Source: DATJPR01 sp963811705 | GTDB taxonomy: Bacteria; Bacteroidota; Ignavibacteria; UBA10030; UBA6906 | Assembly (NCBI GenBank): GCA_963811705.1 | Contig: CAWESL010000007.1 | Coordinates: forward strand, 372,001 to 436,000 | Direction: 5' to 3' | Length of the DNA stretch: 64,000 bases | The notes under the pieces: generated by a model | Seen by the model: only the letters and a program-made list of their open reading frames with translations | Told to the model about the DNA's origin: nothing | The model's database searches: none | Translations under genes and position numbers: made by a program | In this document: positions 34,407 through 42,203 of the stretch, piece after piece | Layout of the letters: each line of letters opens with the position of its first letter | Numbering within the stretch: the first letter of the stretch is position 1

Positions 34407-35092
34407 CACAGAAGCCCCCCGCTGAATACCAGCGCTGCGCCCGCCTGAACAAGAACGGTTGCACACCAGACTGCCAGGACGATGAACGCCGCGTCGCTCC
34501 ACGGGATCGGCTCTACTCTCCTGACGCCGTTCCATACCAGGATGATCCAGAACAGCTCGAAGAGATTGGCGTTCTGCAGCACAACTCGTGCGGCGGGAGA
34601 ATAGCTGTCGATCCCCACAAGACTGGCCAGCGACAACGGCGGAACCATGAGCATCGATGCAGACACCACCAGAGGTGGATCGGTCGCGTGGATCCAGGCC
34701 TTCGCGCAAAGCATCGCTGCTCCTGTCAAGGATGCCACCAGAGCGATGCGAAACACTTTCTGGAATGGCAACTCGATCCAGAGAAGGAGAAATCCGAATT
34801 GCAGAAGCAGGGCGACAATGGCCACGCGAACGCCAAGAACCACGGGCTGGAGGAGGTGGCCGGCAAGCGACACCTGCCGCAGAGTCGATAGCGCCTCGTC
34901 GATGCGATCGGGATCCACCCGCCCCGCAACAAGTTCCCGGACGACAGAGTCGGTCATAACGATGTCTTGATAAAGCAAACCCGCGGCGACATGGATGGCG
35001 GCGACGATCAGAAAAAGCCTCCAGATCTTCCGGGGAGAAGCTTGCGGTCGTACTGACAGGGTCGCTTGCGACAACGAGGCTATTCTCTCCAT
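34406..35092 (-). CDS. Polytopic membrane protein, Yip1-like, in the peptide locus
   Basis: This 228-aa protein has about five hydrophobic helices separated by short loops, beginning MERIASLSQATLSVRPQASP. Its layout resembles YIP1-domain proteins: a first helix RLFLIVAAIHVAAGLLY, a long soluble loop with VVRELVAGRVDPDRIDEAL, and then four helices. One segment reads MLMVPPLSLASLVGIDSYSP. I see no catalytic motif. It starts 1 bp after the exporter stop and overlaps the start of the thioredoxin-like gene, so it is tightly embedded in the operon. It could be an immunity protein or a partner of the redox module. The function is not known. Confidence 0.65.
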   Translation of the reverse strand: MERIASLSQATLSVRPQASPRKIWRLFLIVAAIHVAAGLLYQDIVMTDSVVRELVAGRVDPDRIDEALSTLRQVSLAGHLLQPVVLGVRVAIVALLLQFGFLLLWIELPFQKVFRIALVASLTGAAMLCAKAWIHATDPPLVVSASMLMVPPLSLASLVGIDSYSPAARVVLQNANLFELFWIILVWNGVRRVEPIPWSDAAFIVLAVWCATVLVQAGAALVFSGGLL

Positions 35093-35093
35093 A

Positions 35094-37250
35094 TCAGTTC
35101 CCGATGAAGGAAGAAATTCGCGTCGAAGCTTCAATGCAGGAGAGGACCGGCGAGAGGGTTCCGCCTGAAAGCACATAGACCCGGTCTGCTGCTGCGATCT
35201 TCTCCCGGTCGTGCGTGATCAATAAGACGGCATGTTCCCGCGCGTAAGAACGGAGAAATTCCATGATACCCTCCTCGAGACCGGCATCCAATCCCGTCAG
35301 CGCTTCATCGACGATGAGAACGTCCGGCTGACGGACGATCGCCCGGAGGGTTGAAACCACCTGTCGCTCCCCCCAGGACAATTGCAGTCCGTCGTCACCC
35401 ACCATTGCCCCCGACCCACCCGGGAACCGCTCGAAGAACCGTTCCAACCCGAGCCTTCGGACGATCCCGAACAATTCCGCGGGCTGGAGCCCTGTTCGAC
35501 CGAGCAGGATGTTGTCCAGAAGACTGGCATGAAAAAGCTTCGGTTCCTGAGGGATGATCCCAACCCGATCACGATAGACCTCGAGGGCATAGTCTCCCGC
35601 GGGCACGCCGTCGACGAGAAGGGTGCCGGAGGCAAGCGCGGTCTTCCGCAGGAGAATGTCCGCCAGGGTGCTCTTCCCCGATCCACTCGGTCCCCACAGG
35701 GCAGTCATGGTTCCACGGCTCAGCACAAGCGACACTCCTTCAAAGAGATTTGCGCGCCGGTTCCACGCGAAGGTTCCGTTCCGGATCGCGAGATCCGCTT
35801 GAATGGCAAGATCCCGTCGTCCGGTACTTTCCTCCTTCTCTGTCAGGACCATGTCCCGCAGACGATGCATGGCGATCGTTGCGCTATTGTAGACGACCCC
35901 CGCTTCGACCAGGCGGAGGACCGCCGGGAAGGCAAATGCCGACACGGCAAAGGCGGCCATCATCTGGCCGATTCGCAGCGTCCCGCCGATTACTAGCATC
36001 GACCCGATCACGAGCATCGCGAAAGAAAGGAGGTTCGAACAGAGCTCAGCGAAGAACGACAACCGCGCCTGGGTGAATCCCAATCCCAGGAGGCTGGATT
36101 GAAACCGTGTGAACCGTTCGGCCGAGGCACGGACAAAATGGTTACCGCAGTTCTTGTTCAGAATCTCCTCGATTCCGTTGAGAGCGTCGATATAGCCTGA
36201 TTCCACCTGCGCGTAGGTTCCGAGGACCTCATGATTTTGCTCGCTGATGGTCCGGGTATTTCGAATCATGAGATACAGAAACACAGGGATCACGCCGATG
36301 GTACAGAGAAAGAGTGGTTGGGAGAGGAAGGCGAGAAAGGTGAGCGATCCCGCCAGGACGAAGAGGTCCAGGAACCCGGACGACAAGACACGCACGAATG
36401 CCTGCTGCACCTTCGCGGCATCGCCAAGCCGTGACGTGATGTCGCCCGTTCGCCGGTAGGAAAAGAACTCCTTCGGGAGATGGAAGATTTGGCTGAGAAA
36501 TTCTCCGGAAATGCGCTCCGCGATATTACGCCCCGCGATGGCGACAAATTTCTGCCGGAAGTATCCCAGGGCCGCCTTTGCAGAGACGACGACACCCAGA
36601 AGGAGTGCAACAGCAATGACCGGGGACATCTTCGTTTGCGGCAGGACCTGGTCAATGACAATTTGCACGGACGATGCGGCAAACAACCCGAGAAGGGTGG
36701 TGATGATTCCAAGAAAGACCGTCTGGAGCAGCCACGGACCCGATCCCCGGACATGGGAAAGTAGCCAGACCGGAAGCGTATCCCCTTCCGCCATAACCAG
36801 CGGAGCCACGGGGGCCAGGAGAAGCACGACCCGCGATTTCCAGATCTTCAGAAATTCGCCTTTCGTAAGTCTGATGATCCCCTTGGCCGGGTCGCCCATC
36901 ACAACACCCGAGTCGCGCAGACGGTAGAGAACGACAAAATGGGGGAGCAACGATTCCGTGACCACATGGGCGATGCACGGCATCTGTTCCCTCTGAAGCG
37001 ATTCATAGTCGCCCGTGGCGCCCCGGGCTTCAAGGCCGAGTCCACCTGCCGCGACAAGAAGGTCCCGCATCGAGCACCCCGTCGTTCCCGTTCTGCAGAG
37101 CCGGCGGATGTGCGGGAACGGGGCATCTCCCCCGAATGCCCTCAAGACGCTCAGAAGCGCGGCCGGCCCGCAATCAGCTCTGTCATACTGCCGCACGAGA
37201 GGATATCTGGAGTCCGGTGCCAGCGCGCGGATCCATCGGAATAGTCCCAC
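35094..37250 (-). CDS. C39-peptidase-containing ABC exporter of double-glycine peptides
   Basis: This 718-aa protein cleaves leader peptides after Gly-Gly and exports the mature part. Residues 1-135 are a C39 cysteine peptidase with Gln21 (oxyanion hole), Cys27 in DRADCGPAAL, His104 in LPHFVVLYRL and Asp120 in VVMGDPAKG: all four expected residues are present. Residues about 150-440 are the six-helix transmembrane domain. The ATPase follows, with Walker A GPSGSGKST, signature LSWGERQV, Walker B VLIVDEALTGLD and the H-loop LLITHDREK. The start is GTG with AGGAG six nt upstream. It is flanked by a MauE-like gene and the Yip1-like gene on the same strand. The two GG-leader precursors lie 1.3 kb downstream, its obvious substrates. 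Confidence 0.93.
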   Translation of the reverse strand: MGLFRWIRALAPDSRYPLVRQYDRADCGPAALLSVLRAFGGDAPFPHIRRLCRTGTTGCSMRDLLVAAGGLGLEARGATGDYESLQREQMPCIAHVVTESLLPHFVVLYRLRDSGVVMGDPAKGIIRLTKGEFLKIWKSRVVLLLAPVAPLVMAEGDTLPVWLLSHVRGSGPWLLQTVFLGIITTLLGLFAASSVQIVIDQVLPQTKMSPVIAVALLLGVVVSAKAALGYFRQKFVAIAGRNIAERISGEFLSQIFHLPKEFFSYRRTGDITSRLGDAAKVQQAFVRVLSSGFLDLFVLAGSLTFLAFLSQPLFLCTIGVIPVFLYLMIRNTRTISEQNHEVLGTYAQVESGYIDALNGIEEILNKNCGNHFVRASAERFTRFQSSLLGLGFTQARLSFFAELCSNLLSFAMLVIGSMLVIGGTLRIGQMMAAFAVSAFAFPAVLRLVEAGVVYNSATIAMHRLRDMVLTEKEESTGRRDLAIQADLAIRNGTFAWNRRANLFEGVSLVLSRGTMTALWGPSGSGKSTLADILLRKTALASGTLLVDGVPAGDYALEVYRDRVGIIPQEPKLFHASLLDNILLGRTGLQPAELFGIVRRLGLERFFERFPGGSGAMVGDDGLQLSWGERQVVSTLRAIVRQPDVLIVDEALTGLDAGLEEGIMEFLRSYAREHAVLLITHDREKIAAADRVYVLSGGTLSPVLSCIEASTRISSFIGN

Positions 37251-37275
37251 AATCGCTCCTGCTGAACAATGTTAG

Positions 37276-37728
37276 TTATTGAACGCCACCACGCTGCGAA
37301 CGCCCGCCGGGTTGCACAGCCCCGCTCCGTGTCGCGACGATCATGCAGGCGACGAGCAGAAACGCGTCCCGGATCAACACGCCCGAACCCACCGGATCGT
37401 CGACCAGTCCGCCGAAGCATCCGCAGCCGCCGCCCAATCCTCGCACGACTCTCGAGCTCACCGCAACCATGAACAACGCCACAAGCGCGGAGAGGATCCG
37501 TGCCGACAGCCTCGCGCCCAGATTGATGATCAATGCGAACCCGCACCCCGCTTCAAGGAAAACAAGTATCACGGCGAACAACGGGACGGCGTCATCCGGG
37601 ACCAGAGCGTACTGACGGATCTCGATCATGAACGTGCGCAAAGCCGCAGCTTTGAGTATTCCGGCGATGAAGAACAGCATTCCCACCCCGACGCGGAGAA
37701 GGTTGAAAAAGGTCTTTCGCAGATCCAT
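37276..37728 (-). CDS. MauE/DoxX-like redox-associated membrane protein
   Basis: This 150-aa protein has four transmembrane helices and the conserved motif GGGCGCFGGLVDDP. This matches the CGCFG signature of MauE proteins, which support disulfide or thiol redox chemistry in the periplasm. Its N-terminal half (MLFFIAGILKAAALRTF, ALVPDDAVPLFAVILVFLEAGCGFALI) is typical of the MauE/DoxX fold. GGAAGG lies about 7 nt before the start. As the first gene of the minus-strand peptide locus it probably passes electrons from the CPHC thioredoxin-like protein to the quinone pool. Functional pairing with that protein is an inference from co-occurrence. Confidence 0.82.
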   Translation of the reverse strand: MDLRKTFFNLLRVGVGMLFFIAGILKAAALRTFMIEIRQYALVPDDAVPLFAVILVFLEAGCGFALIINLGARLSARILSALVALFMVAVSSRVVRGLGGGCGCFGGLVDDPVGSGVLIRDAFLLVACMIVATRSGAVQPGGRSQRGGVQ

Positions 37729-37879
37729 CAGGGCTTCCTTCCCCCCTTATGTATATGGTGGGGAAGGCGATTTTCCGAGGTCGGGAGAAAATTTCTTTGG
37801 GGATGAAGAGATGTCTGCGCGGAGAGAGATTAACAGAAGAGACGCTGAGAAAGGAAGGCGGAGAGGACCGCCAGACGTG

Positions 37880-38455
37880 TCAACGTTCTGTCATGATGGC
37901 CGACGTCGTTCTGACGCGACCAATCCTGGGAAAGATCTCCTTTATGGCATGCGTGTGTCCATCAAGCGAATACGACGCCATGGCATCTTCGGGGAACACC
38001 AATTGGTACCCCAGCTCATATGCCGAACGTGCCGTGCTCTCCACGCCGATATCCGTGGATATGCCGCAGAGGACGATAGTGGTAATTCCGCGTCTGCGCA
38101 TTTGCAGGTCGAGCTCTGTGCCGTAAAATGCGCCCCACTGGCGCTTCGTAATCACGAAGTCCGACTCCTGTTTATTCAGCTCCGGGACCAAGTCGCTCCA
38201 GTCGGGCATGGAGTTCCAGCGCGGGGTGAACGTCACGTCCGACACCGGACGCAGAGCGTCCTTGCGATCGGGCGACGGTGTGACTCGGACGAGGAAGACT
38301 GGCAGCGAGCGCCTTCTGAACTCTCCCGCCAGCACCGCCGCATTGGCGACCACTTCGCCCGCACCGCGGGGGAAGGTATTTTGAGAAGTGATCCCCTTTT
38401 GAAGATCAATCACCACGAGGGCAGTCGCGTTGGGAGAAATGAGAGTTTCCGCCAT
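37880..38455 (-). CDS. Isochorismatase-family cysteine hydrolase-like protein
   Basis: This 191-aa protein has the alpha/beta fold of the isochorismatase superfamily, with Asp17 in LVVIDLQKGI, Lys in ITKRQWGAFYGT and the segment LCGISTDIGVESTARSAYELGY. In amidohydrolase members the catalytic Cys occurs in the N-I-C-V-E-S-T motif. Here that position is Gly (DIGVEST), as in true isochorismatases and some uncharacterised hydrolases. It may therefore not be a cysteine amidase. The start is supported by AAAGGAAGG. It lies 152 bp upstream of the peptide locus but is separate in function. The substrate is unknown. Confidence 0.85.
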   Translation of the reverse strand: MAETLISPNATALVVIDLQKGITSQNTFPRGAGEVVANAAVLAGEFRRRSLPVFLVRVTPSPDRKDALRPVSDVTFTPRWNSMPDWSDLVPELNKQESDFVITKRQWGAFYGTELDLQMRRRGITTIVLCGISTDIGVESTARSAYELGYQLVFPEDAMASYSLDGHTHAIKEIFPRIGRVRTTSAIMTER

Positions 38456-38488
38456 CGCCTTCCTTTCAGACTAGTCGCCGGTCCGGCG

Positions 38489-39139
38489 TTACTTCCTCAG
38501 AAGCTTGAATGCGTGCATCCAGTCATTTTGCAGGAAGCCCGGTATACACCAGAGAATCGTGAGCGGCTCGATCGCGCGCGCCGCCTCCGCCTTCCCCATG
38601 TCTTCCACCTCAAACCCGAACTGCACGAGAATGGTCTTTACTTCGTCCTTTGCTCCGTCATGATTTCCGCAAATGAACATGGTCGGTTTTCCACCCTTCA
38701 GTTCGGGGTCGACCATCAACGAGCTTCCAACGCAGCTGAACGACTTGACGACATGGGCCTCGGGGGCGGCCTGCTGAATCCGTTCCATGAGTGACTCCCC
38801 CGGTTTGGTGAAGAACGAGATGATGCCGTTCACCGGCGGAGCATCGGCGATCGGGTTCGTCGTGTCGATCAGCGTCTTCCCCTTCAGGGCGCCCTGCCCC
38901 GCGGCCTTCAAAGCGGATTCCGCGCCTGAGCCCTTCACTGCGAGAACGAGAATCTCACCAAATTTCGCGGCGTCCTCGAATGTCCCTACCTGTGCTTTTC
39001 CGTTGGTCTTCTTCTTCAGCTCCTCCCGTTTCGCGGGGTTATTGGATCCGATGGTGACTTCGTAGCCATGCTTGAGAAATCCGTTTGCAAGCGTTTGTCC
39101 GACAATCCCGGACCCGAGAATACCGATCTTTTTCGCCAT
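38489..39139 (-). CDS. NADP/F420-type oxidoreductase with Rossmann fold
   Basis: This is a 216-aa protein starting MAKKIGILGSGIVGQTLANG, a dinucleotide-binding glycine motif. It continues YEVTIGSNNPAKREEL (preference for NADP phosphate) and KGKTLIDTTNPIADAPPVNG, characteristic of the NADPH-dependent F420 reductase / coenzyme F420-dependent oxidoreductase (NAD-binding) family. The start at 39139 is preferred because AGAGGAAG precedes it; an in-frame ATG 51 bp upstream gives an unneeded extension. The electron acceptor cannot be told from sequence, and these proteins occur in organisms without F420. It is adjacent to the isochorismatase-like gene (33 bp). Confidence 0.85.
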   Translation of the reverse strand: MAKKIGILGSGIVGQTLANGFLKHGYEVTIGSNNPAKREELKKKTNGKAQVGTFEDAAKFGEILVLAVKGSGAESALKAAGQGALKGKTLIDTTNPIADAPPVNGIISFFTKPGESLMERIQQAAPEAHVVKSFSCVGSSLMVDPELKGGKPTMFICGNHDGAKDEVKTILVQFGFEVEDMGKAEAARAIEPLTILWCIPGFLQNDWMHAFKLLRK

Positions 39140-39334
39140 TGCGTTCTTCCTCTGAATGAATGCGCCCTCCTGCCTTGCGCCTTTAACCAAGACACACTGC
39201 TTGAAGTTCCGTGAAGGGAAGCGTGGAAACCTTGGGAGAAGTCACGGGAACACTCCCCGCCTCTGTTCCCCCGGGGACTGCGGGAGAGAAGCAAAGGCGG
39301 AGATGAAGTGGAGGTGACGAACGAATTCGAGGCT

Positions 39335-39709
39335 TCAGTTCTCTTGTGCGCCCTGTGAGATCCAGCGCATCAGCGTCTTCAATTCTTCCGCCGGCAGCGG
39401 AGTGATCTTCGATGTGTCGGGCGGCATACGGAAGTGCGCCTGAGACGTTGCACAGAGGACATAGAGTCTGCTCTCCGTCGGACTCCCTGGTACAACCAGG
39501 GGTTGCTTCCCGGAGACCTTCGCACGCGTCGTCATCAGATTTGCGTAGGAGGTCAGATCGATTTTTCCCTTCGGCCGCTCCCCTCCGTGGCAGCTGACGC
39601 AATGAGCGTTGAGAATGGGTTGGACTTGCGCTTTGTAGCTGACATTCTGCTCTTTCTGGCATCCGGCAAGAAGAACAACGGCAAGAATTATGATCGTGGT
39701 CTGCTTCAT
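39335..39709 (-). CDS. Cytochrome c-type lipoprotein
   Basis: This 124-aa protein has a lipoprotein signal (MKQTTIIILAVVLLAGC) and one haem-binding motif CVSCH in ILNAHCVSCHGGERPKGKIDLT. Downstream MPP in HFRMPPDTSK provides the axial methionine. It resembles the short cytochrome domains fused to planctomycete-type proteins, but here it is free-standing. It would sit in the periplasm and carry electrons. AAAGGCGG lies before the ATG at 39709; the longer in-frame reading upstream is rejected because it hides the signal peptide. Redox partners are not evident. Confidence 0.85.
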   Translation of the reverse strand: MKQTTIIILAVVLLAGCQKEQNVSYKAQVQPILNAHCVSCHGGERPKGKIDLTSYANLMTTRAKVSGKQPLVVPGSPTESRLYVLCATSQAHFRMPPDTSKITPLPAEELKTLMRWISQGAQEN

Positions 39710-39941
39710 GGTCCGCCTTTCAGAAAATCCGGAATCGACATGACCAGGAAAACGAAAGCGCCTTCGTATCCCGGTGAGACGAAAAGGCGTCGAATGAACA
39801 AATACGCATCTGGAAAGAAAATACCTCCCCCGCCGTCGAAAATCAAGAGATTTCCTCGACGACCACGCGGCCAACGCACGACCGCCATTCCCAGGTAACG
39901 CACTGAAACGCCCGGGAATCCGCTTCCAGAGGTGAGCGGAC

Positions 39942-39970
39942 TTGACATTTATAAGGAAATATCATACTAT
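39942..39970 (+). promoter_or_regulatory. Strong sigma-70-like promoter
   Basis: TTGACA (39942-39947), a 17-bp spacer and TACTAT (39965-39970) form a near-consensus promoter in an AT-rich island, directed at the small gene at 40078. Confidence 0.6.
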
Positions 39971-39991
39971 TGACTTAGTAACAGAGGCAAT

Positions 39992-40020
39992 GTCCTTGAA
40001 TTGTGGAATAATTCAAGGAC
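39992..40020 (+). promoter_or_regulatory. Perfect 11-bp inverted repeat in the 5' leader
   Basis: GTCCTTGAATT (39992-40002) and AATTCAAGGAC (40010-40020) are perfect inverted copies around a 7-nt loop. It starts about 15 bp after the expected transcription start and ends 57 bp before the small gene. It could be an operator or a leader hairpin. Confidence 0.55.
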
Positions 40021-40077
40021 ATCACGGCATACCACAAAAATCAACCGAATTCTACAAACGCGAAAACGAGGAAAGGT

Positions 40078-40305
40078 ATGAATCCGCACTTGGATGATGT
40101 GCTGCACTCCTTGAACGTTCGTCGGGCGGAATTGCATCGTGCGGCGGAATCGATCGGCGTCGCTGCAGACTCGGTCGGATCCGGATCGCTGGCCCCGGGG
40201 CAGATGGCGCAAATCGCGGAAGGCTTGCGGGATCTCCAATGCGAGCTTCAGGACATGGGGGACGCGCTCCGGCGCACCGTTCAGGATGTCAGAATCGCCC
40301 GGTGA
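40078..40305 (+). CDS. Small helical hypothetical protein (75 aa)
   Basis: The 75-aa product (MNPHLDDVLHSLNVRRAELH ...) is highly charged and predicted helical, with heptad-like spacing (LRDLQCELQDMGDALRRTV) compatible with a coiled coil. There is no signal peptide or known domain. Gene reality is supported by its surroundings: a near-consensus promoter at 39942-39970, an inverted repeat in the leader, AGGAAAGGT directly before ATG, and two strong hairpins at the 3' end. It is the only plus-strand gene in a minus-strand stretch. It could be a small regulator or stress protein; I cannot assign a function. Confidence 0.65.
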   Translation: MNPHLDDVLHSLNVRRAELHRAAESIGVAADSVGSGSLAPGQMAQIAEGLRDLQCELQDMGDALRRTVQDVRIAR

Positions 40306-40345
40306 CCCGGGCGATTTCGGGGGGAGTGCAGGTGGGCACTCCCCC
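40293..40345. terminator. Two consecutive strong hairpins between convergent genes
   Basis: AATCGCCCGG (40293-40302) pairs with CCGGGCGATT (40307-40316), with the TGA stop codon in its loop. GGGGGAGTGC (40320-40329) then pairs with GCACTCCCCC (40336-40345). Both stems are perfect. They lie between the plus-strand small gene and the minus-strand gene at 40348 and may terminate both. Confidence 0.6.
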
Positions 40346-40347
40346 GG

Positions 40348-41013
40348 TCATTCATCTTCTCTTCCGCGCACAACCCTCTCACCTTTCCGCTTCCCCTTCT
40401 GCTCCGTCACGACCGTGCATTGACCTTCGCCATCGGCGCCCGAATAATACACGACGACCCAATCGTCTGTCTTTCCCAGCTCGTGCGCCGTCGCGGTGTT
40501 GGAGAACATGACCGTGAACTTCAACCCGTGCGATGTCGTCGTCATGACCGGAAGCCACTGCTTCTTTTCGGGATTCTGAAGCCGCGGGGCAATTTTCTTC
40601 AGTATTCCTGCCTTGGCCCTCTCCCGGTATTGCTTGTCGACTTCCAGAATGATTGTTGTCGGTACGAACATGCTCGCGGCAGAAGGGAGACCGCTCCTCT
40701 TCCCTTCCAGCGCTTTCACCTTGTCTTCCGGGACCTCCTTCGAGAGCGAATCTTTCAGCGCCACGGTTCCGTTTTGCACAAACTCGAGAATGAGCCCGCC
40801 GATCTTCTCCCCGACCCCCTTCACCCGGCGGATGCCATCGATCCCCTCCTTCTTTGCCGTCGACGCGATTGACACGGAAGTCGTCTCGACCGCCCGCGCA
40901 GCATTGCGATAGCTGTTGACACGATAAATGTTCTCTCCTTTTGCCTGCAAGAGGTCGGCGATCTCCCGAAGGATTTCCGCTATCGCACCATTGGAAGGTG
41001 TGTTCAGGGTCAT
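40348..41013 (-). CDS. Helix-hairpin-helix protein with DNA polymerase X-type N-terminal domain
   Basis: This is a 221-aa protein. Residues 1-90 match the 8-kDa/HHH region of PolX-type polymerases: IAEILREIADLLQAKGENIYRVNSYRNAARAVE, then IDGIRRVKGVGEKIGGLILEFV as the DNA-binding hairpin. The polymerase and PHP domains are absent. Instead there is a second domain with VDKQYRERAKAGILKKIAPR, LPVMTTTSHGLKFTVMFSN, and DWVVVYYSG, then a basic tail (KGKRKGERVVRGRE). Stand-alone versions of this layout are known as uncharacterised DNA-binding proteins. It probably binds damaged or gapped DNA. GGGAGAAG precedes the ATG. Confidence 0.75.
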   Translation of the reverse strand: MTLNTPSNGAIAEILREIADLLQAKGENIYRVNSYRNAARAVETTSVSIASTAKKEGIDGIRRVKGVGEKIGGLILEFVQNGTVALKDSLSKEVPEDKVKALEGKRSGLPSAASMFVPTTIILEVDKQYRERAKAGILKKIAPRLQNPEKKQWLPVMTTTSHGLKFTVMFSNTATAHELGKTDDWVVVYYSGADGEGQCTVVTEQKGKRKGERVVRGREDE

Positions 41014-41046
41014 GGGTCTTCTCCCGGGATCACCCCCGGGGATGCC

Positions 41047-42177
41047 TCACCGTCCACGATCGAGCGCGTTCAAGGCAAATGCGTACGCTCCGATCGATAC
41101 TGCCTTACTGGTCCCGAGTCTCGAGACGCCGATGCCGATGCGCAATTCCGGATCGTACTGCACCGTCCGCGCACTCCCGTACACGACAATGTCCTTCGTC
41201 GAGCCGCGAAGAAACTTCTCCCGATCCGAAGGCTCTTCGAGATTGTAGACGTGGACCAACAGTCTCGGCAACGCCGTTCCGTCCGGCTTCGTAAACGTGC
41301 TGTTCATTTCGCGAACGATGTACGGCAAAAAGATCTCTGCGGCTCCGGCGAGACCGCCCCCGAGAACGATCATCCCGTCGATGAGCGTGATGGCATTGGC
41401 GAGTGCATCCCCCACCGCTTCACCCATTTCCTGGAATGCCTTTGTCGCCGCGGCCATGTTCCCCGCGATCGTCCCCTTGCAGATTTCATACATCTCCTTC
41501 GGTGAGGGGGCGTCATCCGGGCGGATCGACGCTTCGCGGGCGTAGATCCGGCGGAGCGCGCGGATGCTCGCGTGCTCCTCGATATTGCATCGCGGCATAA
41601 GCTTGTTCCGCAACAGCCAGATTTCCCCCGCATCCGAATTGTCTCCGTGAAACAACTCTCCATCCCGGACGATCCCACCGCCAAACCCCGTACCGAGAGT
41701 GACCCCCAGGAGGTTTTTGAACCTCTTCGGACTACCGGCATGCTCGAGCATGGCATTCACGGCCGGCAGAAACCCCGCGATGGCTTCACCGTACGCGTAA
41801 AGATCCCCGTCGTTGTTGATGTACACCGGCAACGCAAATTTGTCCTGAAGCATCGGACCCAGCGCGACTCCGCCCCGGAATGCAGGGAGGTTCCCGAGAT
41901 CGCCAATGATGCCTCTCCGATAATCTGCGGGTCCCGGGAACGCGAAACTGATCGCGACCGCCGGGTCCGTCAGTCTCGATTGCACCGCGGAAAAACCTTC
42001 CAGCAACGATGCAACGCACCGATCGAGATTGTCGGCATTCGACGGCAGCGTCAGTTCTTCGACGACTTCCTTGTTTCCCCGAATTGCGGAAAAGACAAAA
42101 TTCGTCCCGCCCGCGTCGAGCGTCATCACCGTTCTTCGATCGTTGCTGACATCCACAGGACAGTCCCCTTTGGTCAT
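41047..42177 (-). CDS. ROK-family sugar kinase
   Basis: This 376-aa cytoplasmic kinase has the phosphate-binding motif VMTLDAGGTNFVFSAIRG near the N-terminus, the SFAFPGPADYRRGII adenosine-pocket segment, and catalytic Asp in INNDGDLYAYGE. LGVTLGTGFGGGIVRDGEL follows. The usual zinc motif CGxxGCxE is not present. It ends SIGAYAFALNAL. Substrate is probably a hexose, such as glucose, fructose or an acyl-amino sugar. The position immediately downstream of the PTS HPr-EI-EIIA gene (26 bp) suggests metabolic linkage with fructose-type PTS uptake. The start is not decided by a strong ribosome binding site; a later ATG before TLDAGGTN is possible. Confidence 0.88.
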   Translation of the reverse strand: MTKGDCPVDVSNDRRTVMTLDAGGTNFVFSAIRGNKEVVEELTLPSNADNLDRCVASLLEGFSAVQSRLTDPAVAISFAFPGPADYRRGIIGDLGNLPAFRGGVALGPMLQDKFALPVYINNDGDLYAYGEAIAGFLPAVNAMLEHAGSPKRFKNLLGVTLGTGFGGGIVRDGELFHGDNSDAGEIWLLRNKLMPRCNIEEHASIRALRRIYAREASIRPDDAPSPKEMYEICKGTIAGNMAAATKAFQEMGEAVGDALANAITLIDGMIVLGGGLAGAAEIFLPYIVREMNSTFTKPDGTALPRLLVHVYNLEEPSDREKFLRGSTKDIVVYGSARTVQYDPELRIGIGVSRLGTSKAVSIGAYAFALNALDRGR

Positions 42178-42203
42178 TGAAGCGCAGCGTCGCGCGTACG
42201 TCG

